A DNA stretch of 64,000 bases from Loripinus fragilis (Eukaryota; Mollusca; Bivalvia; Lucinida; Lucinidae), in assembly GCA_964019695.1 (NCBI GenBank), contig OZ026520.1, positions 89,594,913-89,658,912 on the forward strand. Direction: 5' to 3'. The position numbers and the translations under genes were made by a program. Position 1 is the stretch's first letter, and every line of letters begins with the position of its first letter. A model generated the notes under the pieces. It was not told the DNA's origin. It was given only the letters and a program-made list of their open reading frames with translations, and made no database searches. This document shows positions 57,861 to 64,000 of the stretch, piece after piece.

Positions 57861-58200
57861 TGTAGCATGAGTGTGAGGGTAGGATAGAAAAATCCGTCCC
57901 GAGGATCGCCGTTTGGCATCACGAGGCTTGCCAAGTGATGACAAACGGTGATCCCGAGGGACGGATTTTTCTATCCTACGCTCACACGAATAATGGATTT
58001 TTTTCTTGCTCACCACTGTTTTTACTTATTTATTTATTTTAAAATAAGCTTCCAGAAGTCCCTGAATACGCTAAGATGCAATTTCACAGGATGATGTTAC
58101 AATACGTCCTGGGTAAGATAACATGGGTAAGATAAGATTTTCTATCCCAGGGTAAAATCTCAGATATCCTTATCTGGTGTGCAAGAGTATTTACCCTTTT
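57861..58200. mobile_element. Foldback-containing element, best copy
   Basis: Palindrome 57866-57990: 'gtgtgagggtaggatagaaa' and 'aatccgtcccgaggatc' face their complements across 'cgaggcttgccaag'. It is followed by 'attatttattttaaaataag'-like text, 'cttccagaagtccctgaa' and 'aagataacatgggtaagata', as at 31370-31560 in reverse. Confidence 0.8.
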
Positions 58201-58727
58201 CATTCTGATGGATGTTTAGGCAAGTGGATAGATTAAGTATGGAATGGCTTATTTTGTATATTAAAGGGTCACAAATGATCATGAATTTCTGTCATGAAGA
58301 TTGTTTTCATATATGTGCAAACAGTGCAGACCCTGGAGAAATGTTGCATCATCCGTTGCATGATATTCTACATATACAGTTCTAAAATTGCATCATGTCT
58401 TTATGTTGTGTGAATCATTAAGTTCTCATATAATGGCAATGAATTATATGAGTTGCGACCTTATTCAGAGTTTTCAATGAGCCCTCTCAGGGGTTTTTGG
58501 GACAGAGGAACAAGGGGATTTAAGTCAGAGGAACAAAAGCCACCTAGGAGTGAAAGAGGAGAAAAAAGATAATATAGGGGAACAGGGTATGTGCATAGAA
58601 AACATTTTTATTGGGGGGTGGGGGGGGTGGGAAATGATCCAATCATTTCAGGGGATGAAAGGGACAGACATCACTCTGGCAGGCTATCAGGCCATCACTG
58701 AACGACTGAAATATTTTTGTAACTTAC
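58201..58727. other. Intron, nothing recognised
   Basis: A poly-G patch at 58613-58632 and short open frames only. Confidence 0.45.
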
Positions 58728-58855
58728 GTAATGGATTTAAAATAACTTCTAAAGAGCTCTGATTCACGGCCTTGAACCTCCCTGTGTTGGACCGGAACGT
58801 CATCTAGATATGTGTCTAGCTCAACCGTCTTGTAAGCTGCAGTTCCGTATTCATC
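58728..58855 (-). CDS. Gelsolin-like gene, end of G1
   Basis: Acceptor 'gtctacttttag', donor AC|GTAAGT. Encodes [40 protein letters not shown] and SI. 'DE.GTAA.K..ELD..L...PVQHRE.QG.ES..F.SYF' is the signature of gelsolin G1. 42 codons plus two bases, completed by the first base of the next exon. Confidence 0.95.
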
Positions 58856-58899
58856 CTAAAAGTAGACCAAATACTTCATAGGTCCTGATAATCAAAAAT

Positions 58900-59700
58900 T
58901 GTGAGTTTAAAATTGTAAATATTTTTTCATCCATCAAATTTAGCATTTGCTTTGGGTGCTCAAAAACATCTTGCCGGGAGAGTTCTTTCGAGTACACCAA
59001 AATATGTTTCGCTTGAGAAATAAGAAAAACTATTTTGCTTTATAATGCGCTCTAATCTAGAGGTCTAATATTTGATACTTTGACTATAATAAGCAAAAAA
59101 ATCAGCGTAAGATTGTAAATATTTTCTTAAATTTGAGCATATGTCACGCCTACCAAACGCTCTAATGCTCAGCATCTGGTTGAATATTAAAAACACTTCC
59201 TCCAGGAAGAGAATCAAAAATCGGGGAATGTCATGCAACAGACTAAGCATACCTACGTTTGTGGTATAAATTTGAGGTCAGAAAGTTCTTTCGTTTTTTC
59301 AGATTCACATTTTGCGTAAAATAGGTGTATCAGAATTCGACAGGAACGTGTTTATCGCGCGAAAAGTATATATGACCTAATGAGAACACTTTCTGAGCTC
59401 GTATTTATACCACAAACGCAGGAATCCATAGGCTGTTGCATGACATTCCCCGATTTTAGTTTTTCCTGCATACAGCAGTGTTTTTAATATTCAGACAGAT
59501 GTTGAGCATTCGAGCGCTTGGTAGGCGTGATATGCTTTGTGGGCTCAAGAGTCGTCTCGTTGAAACGGTTCTTTTGAGTACCCACGGCATATGTTTTGGT
59601 TGAGAAATAAGAAAAATATTTTTTCTGTTATACACTCTTAACTAAAGGCCTGAAAAAGAATTAAAATATATTCTGTTTACCTCTTTTAGATAGACAACCT
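58900..59700. repeat. Repeat family also seen at 42140-42540, split by a foldback
   Basis: 'ttgagaaataagaaaaa.tat' and 'cttttgagtacccacggcatatgttt'-type blocks occur near 58970-59050 and 59560-59640, on the two sides of the foldback at 59137-59535. Confidence 0.65.
59137..59535. mobile_element. Foldback, about 400 bp, arms about 150 bp
   Basis: 'tcacgcctaccaaacgctc', 'atattaaaaacac', 'cggggaatgtcatgcaacag' and 'cgtttgtggtataaat' on the left face their complements on the right, centre near 59335. Confidence 0.88.
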
Positions 59701-60290
59701 ATCTAAAATCTTAATACGTTAGAACACTGAGCTTAATGATTGTTTGGGTGCTGACCGAGACTTTCTTTTGTGAACCGACAACAAATGTTTTGAATAAAGT
59801 AGAATATCAAATTCGGTGGTTACTGGACATTTGGGGCGTTCTAGTGGTGCAGTCAGAACTGCATGTGATATACAGGTTGATGGCAGGCAGGGACAAGGGA
59901 GGCTCAAGGTGACATGAAAGAAACTGACGGAGAATAACTGCTGTGAGTGGATGCTTATGGCAGTTGACCCTCTAGCCAGTTACATGTACCTGGAAGGGGA
60001 TCCACTGACGTGGATGATGCCCCTGCATCTTAACTTAAATCAAAAATCCGATTATGATGATAATAATGATGATGGTATGATGGTATTTGCAAAATTCATG
60101 ATAAATTGATAGGTCAATTCTAAGGTCAGAAAATTAACCAGTAAGTTCAAATAGTTTACATCCAAATGGCCATCACCTTTTGTGCACAGAATCATAAGCA
60201 CAAATGACACAAAAGTAACGATGGGAACCACTTTTTGGGACTTTCTTAGAAAATGGGAGGTTTTATTCAAGGTAAATATTATGCACTTTT
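59701..60290. other. Intron, nothing recognised
   Basis: A small 'atgatgataataatgatgatgg' simple repeat near 60053-60085. No gene. Confidence 0.4.
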
Positions 60291-60299
60291 ATGAGATTT

Positions 60300-60480
60300 T
60301 ACCAGAAAGTGTAAAATTTTGGCCAGTGTGGCAGAAATAGTCTAGGATGTTTTGTCCAGGGTGGCAAAATGGCGTCGGATGTTTTTCTAGGGTTTGCAGA
60401 ATAGCATAGGACCCTTTGTCCAGTGTGGCGAAAATGGCATATGATGATTCGGTCAGGATGACAGAAATGGCATGGGTCTA
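60300..60480. repeat. Short tandem repeat, about 50 bp unit, four units
   Basis: 'gtccagggtggcaaaatggc' with variants ('ggccagtgtggcagaaatag', 'gtccagtgtggcgaaaatgg', 'gtcaggatgacagaaatggc') recurs near 60318, 60354, 60417 and 60450, each followed by 'nggatgntt'-like text. Confidence 0.7.
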
Positions 60481-60544
60481 GATTTTCAAGATTATAATCG
60501 TATTTTGTGGCTTGTACCTGCCAGGAATTCATTCATCTTTGTGA

Positions 60545-60615
60545 TTTTTCAGTGTCTGTGTGTGTGTGTGTGGGGGGGGGGGGACCCCTGTCCCCTCTGA
60601 ATCCGCGCGTGAACG
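60545..60615. repeat. GT/G-run microsatellite with MITE end
   Basis: A (GT)n run then 12 or so G, then 'gacccctgtcccctctgaat' and 'ccgcgcgtg': the terminal part of a GC-core MITE. Confidence 0.6.
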
Positions 60616-60710
60616 GACAAATTATGCATGCAAGGTTATTCGATAAAATTTGGTGAGCAATAAAGTGCATAAACGTATCCAGCACGGTAGGGGTTAATAA
60701 TCATCCTGTG

Positions 60711-60903
60711 AGAAGCGCAGTGGCTCCGTGGTAGAGTGCTAGACTTGAGATCGAGGGTTCGCTGGCTCGAGACTCACCAGAGACACTGTGCTGAGCAAGA
60801 CATGGTATCCTCTGCTTAGTACTGGTTCAAACCAGGAAGACATGAAAACCTCACAACATGACTAAAAGTTGTTGACTTGGACGTAAAGCATCAACACAAA
60901 CAA
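60711..60903 (+). mobile_element. tRNA-derived SINE next to a splice donor
   Basis: tRNA-like head with A box TGGCTCCGTGGTAGAG and B-box-like GGTTCGCTGGCTC, a body shared with 50104-50533, and a 3' end 'gacgtaaagcatcaacacaa' plus CAAA. Antisense to the gelsolin gene. It stops about 10 bp from the donor of exon 60914-60985. Confidence 0.85.
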
Positions 60904-60913
60904 AACTACTAAC

Positions 60914-60985
60914 CTGTGTGCTGTATTTTCCTATCCAGAAATGTACATCGTACTCCAGCTGTTCAGAATCGTCACATTTATAAGT
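60914..60985 (-). CDS. Gelsolin-like gene, exon within G1
   Basis: Acceptor 'gtttatttcag', donor CAG|GTTAGT. Encodes TYKCDDSEQLEYDVHFWIGK then YSTQ, the G1 strand that ends at the start of the long helix. 24 codons, phase 0 both ends. It is enclosed by a SINE (10 bp away on the donor side) and a foldback MITE (29 bp away on the acceptor side). Confidence 0.95.
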
Positions 60986-61014
60986 CTGAAATAAACGAAG
61001 AAATACAATTGAAC

Positions 61015-61243
61015 TACTGTCCTGCCAGCCAAGAGTAACAGTGACGTCATAGTTTGTTTACAAATGTATCAGTGACTTAGAATCGATAGATCACTTGTGT
61101 ATTAATCTTATCCGCAGGATAGGATTAATACACAAGTGATCTATCGATCTCGTTAGCTCAAGTGAAGTGTACACGTAATTGTTTTACTTAGCAATTGTAA
61201 GCAAAGTAATACGTCACTGTCACTCTTGGTTGGCACGACAGTA
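61015..61243. mobile_element. Foldback MITE, copy 3 of 3, next to a splice acceptor
   Basis: Ends TACTGTCCTGCCAGCCAAGA and, inverted, TACTGTCGTGCCAACCAAGA. Inner palindrome 'gatagatcacttgtgtatta|..|taatacacaagtgatctatc'. Confidence 0.88.
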
Positions 61244-61317
61244 AGGCCAGATTTTTTTATTAGTTGATTGACGGTAATTTTTTTCAGATTTAGGGTTGGG
61301 GTAGGGAAAAAAAAGCT

Positions 61318-61349
61318 CTGAAAATGACCAGTTCACTGGTCATTTTCAG
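61318..61349. repeat. Perfect 15-bp hairpin
   Basis: 'ctgaaaatgaccagt' and 'actggtcattttcag' separated by two bases, followed by T-runs and a further 'cattttcagagc'. Confidence 0.85.
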
Positions 61350-62121
61350 AATTTTTTTTTCATTTTCAGAGCTTTTTTTTCTTTTCTTTTTTTTAATATC
61401 TCCAGAACAAACAGTAAAACTAGTAAAGTAAACCAGCAGTCTGTATAAAATCTTTAAATATTTCATAATTTTCCTGTATAGGACAATCACTTTCAACAGT
61501 GTCACTCTCAAAAATACACAAACATAACCTCAAAAATATATATATTTTTTTCAACAAAACAAATAACTAAAAAAAATAGATTTTTTTTCTGCTTTCTTGA
61601 GATTTACAGTAGGAGGGTTCGTAAAGCAACAAATAAAAAAAATTCTGGCCTAATCATCGCATATGTGATCAGCTAAGGCCTGAGCATCCTCGTGGTCTCG
61701 CCAGGACTAACTTTGCCGGCATACACAACGAAGAACGAAGAAAACTATAGATGGGCATCGACGCGAGAAAACCTGTCTTCGGGGTTTGTGAGCAACAAAG
61801 GCCCAAATCAGCCTGCAAATTATCAGCGCCTTTGTTGTTCACTGTTTTAGAAAATATCATATCTAAACTTGCTGCAGGTAAACTTTCAATTTTCTAGCTA
61901 GTATCTGTAGCTGAGGAGACTGGCTTAAGTCTGGCTTTGTTGGAAAACCCAGAGACAGGTTTTGTGGTGACAAGGCCAAGATGAGCCTAACCAAAACTTG
62001 ACATTTAGCCCAAGTGAGACTAACGCAGATGCAATAAGTACATTCACCATAGTAGTGATGGGGCCCCCATTACTACTTACCAATATCTGAGGCCCAATTT
62101 ATAGTATTAAGAAATGAATTC
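61350..62121. other. Intron, nothing recognised
   Basis: AT-rich, poly-T and poly-A runs up to 61640, then unique-looking sequence without exon features. Confidence 0.45.
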
Positions 62122-62469
62122 AATTTTTGGAATGTTCATGGAATCATGCATACTTCCGGTCTCGTGCAAAGTAAATGCTACTCTTATACATTTGCGAATA
62201 ACTTGCGAACGTACGGCGTACCTGGAATTGCTTAGAACGCCACAGTAACTTACGCAGCTGTTACGCTACACGATCGCCCACGAGGCGATCATGCAGCATA
62301 ACAGCTACGTAAGCGTCCGATGTTGTTGCGTTGTTGTAGCGTTCTAAACGATACCAGATACAATCAATTTGTATATGGGTAAAGGCAGCATAAATGAAGC
62401 CCGAAGCGCTTCGCGCAAACTTCGCAGGAGAGCCGAAGTATTCATGATTCCATGAACAGACCAAAAATT
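62122..62469. mobile_element. Foldback element, 0.35 kb
   Basis: Ends 'aatttttggaatgttcatgg' and, inverted, 'aatttttggtctgttcatgg', both followed by 'aatcatgnatacttc'. The centre is a hairpin around 'gatcgcc|cacga|ggcgatc' (62272-62290). Confidence 0.85.
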
Positions 62470-63294
62470 AAATTTATTGCTTATATTATCATTTTATAAT
62501 AAATATCTTAAGTATAAAATTAATTTAGGAAACAAACTAGTTTTGTAATAAACATAAAATTGTACTAACAGTTTTGTCAGAATTAAAACAGAGGCAGAAC
62601 AGCCAGCGTGAACACGGACAACCAATGGAGCAAACTGCGCGTACGACTAGGGTGTGGCTCACTGTCAATCACAACACCTTAGTCACTTCTGGCGAGTGAG
62701 CGTTTTGCACGGGTAAGTGAGCTTGGCAACTGTCAGTCGTATTTGTGTCATTCGTGAGACTATGAACGGTTGCAAAAATCTAAAGGTTCATTAAAAGATT
62801 GCTTCGAAAATGTATATATTAGTGCATAAACAGGCAAACTTTCATTGGTACGGTCCATTTCAAAAGTCACCTTGTCATGACTCAAATGTCAGATCAGTCG
62901 AGCCCGTTTTTCTCTTTGAGGAGTTATAGACCCTTCGTCAGATGAAACAACATCCATGTAAACGAAGTGCATGATTGTAACATGCACAACCCGTGTTGAA
63001 CTTAGACTGTTTAGTACTCAATGCCAGAATAAATGTATGGAACCAAGAATTAATCTCATTCTAAATATTTGAAATGGTAGGCATGGTCAAACTGCGCAAA
63101 CCCAGATAGGCATGCTCCTCCCAGCCTGATGCTGACTTGAGTTTATGCTGCTTGCTGGTGCATAACTACATTTCTCACAAATCAGTTGACATGGCGTGGA
63201 GTTATGGTACAATATTGTTATCAGAGACTATAATATTCAATAAAGGTCATTCAGAAATCTTATAAACCCATGAATAAAGTTAGTTGTAACTTAC
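62470..63294. other. Intron, nothing recognised
   Basis: No exon, repeat or RNA that I can support. Confidence 0.45.
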
Positions 63295-63369
63295 GTTCAA
63301 TATGATGTAGGAGTCACCATCAAAGAATTTTCCATAGTCCTCCTTAGGCCATTCTGTCACTTTGAATTT
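63295..63369 (-). CDS. Gelsolin-like gene, first exon seen (start of G1)
   Basis: Acceptor 'tcttttttaag', donor AAC|GTAAGT. Encodes KFKVTEWPKEDYGKFFDGDS then YIILN, the first strands of G1, including the aspartates of 'DGDSYI' conserved in the family. 25 codons, phase 0 both ends. The preceding exon, expected to end in a 'W.I..' type sequence, was not found up to 64000 and probably lies beyond the window. Confidence 0.93.
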
Positions 63370-64000
63370 CTTAAAAAAGAAGACCAATTATTATTGTTTT
63401 GTAATATTTACATCATAGACCTAAAATATCAGGATGAAAACCTATGTAATAGCACAGATATAGAAACCATTCAATCGATGACCATATTAAAATTGTAAGA
63501 TGTGCACCCTCAATAAAGTGGTTTAGAGACAATAGGTGGAACCATCATTAGGAAGTTAATCAGAAAGTTGTCTCAAAGAAGAAACCCTTATAAATGTGGG
63601 GCTGATACTAAGCCGTTGTAGTTTTGGACGAATGGTGTGAAAATAGCTGTGATTCTAATAGAAAAAGTTGATAAAACTCGTTATAAGGGAAACAAATATC
63701 CCGTAAATATTCAATCAGCTGAATGGGCACCTAACTTTGAATCTAATATATTGATCAATTTTTGTGTATCTTTTGTCTCGCTATGCATACGAATACAAAA
63801 TGTCACACGTTTATGCCCATCCAGACTGAATATGAGAAGTAGCTTTGAATTCTCAGTTACAACCAGCAGGGGGTAATGTGTGTTGTATTTTGTGATTGAT
63901 GTAATTTGTACAAAAAATATTGAAATTGTTCATTTAGTAATGTGCATTACTTTACCCTGGTAGCAAATTCGAACCCCTCAAAGGCTAACAAATGAAATTC
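63370..64000. other. Intron or upstream of the gelsolin-like gene
   Basis: A plus-strand frame at 63637-63876 resembles nothing known to me. No further exon was found. Confidence 0.4.

Larger units (their letters stand above)
42888..63369 (-). other. Gelsolin/severin-like gene, nine exons seen, 5' end outside window
   Basis: Exons 63369-63295, 60985-60914, 58855-58728, 55904-55685, 51017-50931, 48041-47947, 46804-46726, 45520-45425 and 42983-42888 each have AG/GT borders and join without breaking the frame to give about 315 residues and a stop. This covers gelsolin domain G1 (from its KFKVTEWP strand), G2 and G3, the size of severin or earthworm-type small gelsolins once a short first exon is added. 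Known function of the family: calcium-dependent severing and capping of actin filaments in the cytoplasm. Introns total about 20 kb and are mostly mobile elements. No promoter or poly-A signal was identified. Confidence 0.92.

Noticed and set aside
60711..60785. Functional tRNA gene
   Set aside because: The tRNA-like head is followed by a shared SINE body and tail; the cloverleaf is incomplete.

Overview
The window is animal nuclear DNA: AT-rich, intron-bearing and dominated by transposable elements. Spliced exons with GT/AG borders encode metazoan protein families. The repeat families (150-bp-scale diverged tandem repeats, foldback MITEs, tRNA-derived SINEs, hammerhead-type RNA) resemble those of marine molluscs, most likely a bivalve. 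That identification is inference from repeat style and protein similarity, not from a database search.

Two host genes can be supported. (1) On the minus strand, nine exons between 63369 and 42888 join in frame into about 315 residues of a small three-domain gelsolin/severin-type actin-binding protein. The N-terminal exon or exons lie beyond the right edge of the window, and the stop codon is at 42888-42890. (2) On the plus strand, 17559-18834 is the last exon of a Golgi type II membrane sulfotransferase of the galactose-3-O-sulfotransferase family, with an unusual C-terminal cysteine module resembling a ShKT domain.

Most of the rest is mobile DNA. Left part (1-17.5 kb): a nearly intact CR1-like LINE with one in-frame stop, tandem repeats split by a mariner-type TIR element, several 0.8-1.1 kb non-autonomous TIR elements, two decayed reverse-transcriptase elements of Penelope-like aspect (one inserted in the arm of a foldback transposon), a hammerhead-ribozyme-like RNA motif and GC-rich MITEs. 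Middle (19-34 kb): tandem duplications, a roughly 145-bp repeat array, Tc1/mariner-like non-autonomous elements and a 96-98-bp satellite with a 279-bp higher-order repeat. Then come a hAT-like MITE and a decayed L1/Tx1-type LINE (34.8-38.6 kb). Right part (42.9-63.4 kb): the gelsolin gene, whose introns are filled with MITEs, foldbacks, SINEs, a deleted mariner transposase copy, and a nest of a pogo-like TIR element containing a hAT-like element and a retroelement 3' end.

Recurring themes are TE insertions within 10-30 bp of splice sites (gelsolin exon at 60914-60985, sulfotransferase exon at 17559), nested insertions whose removal restores the older element, and palindromic elements from different families sharing the same loop sequence. 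No CRISPR array, operon, rRNA gene or functional tRNA gene was seen.
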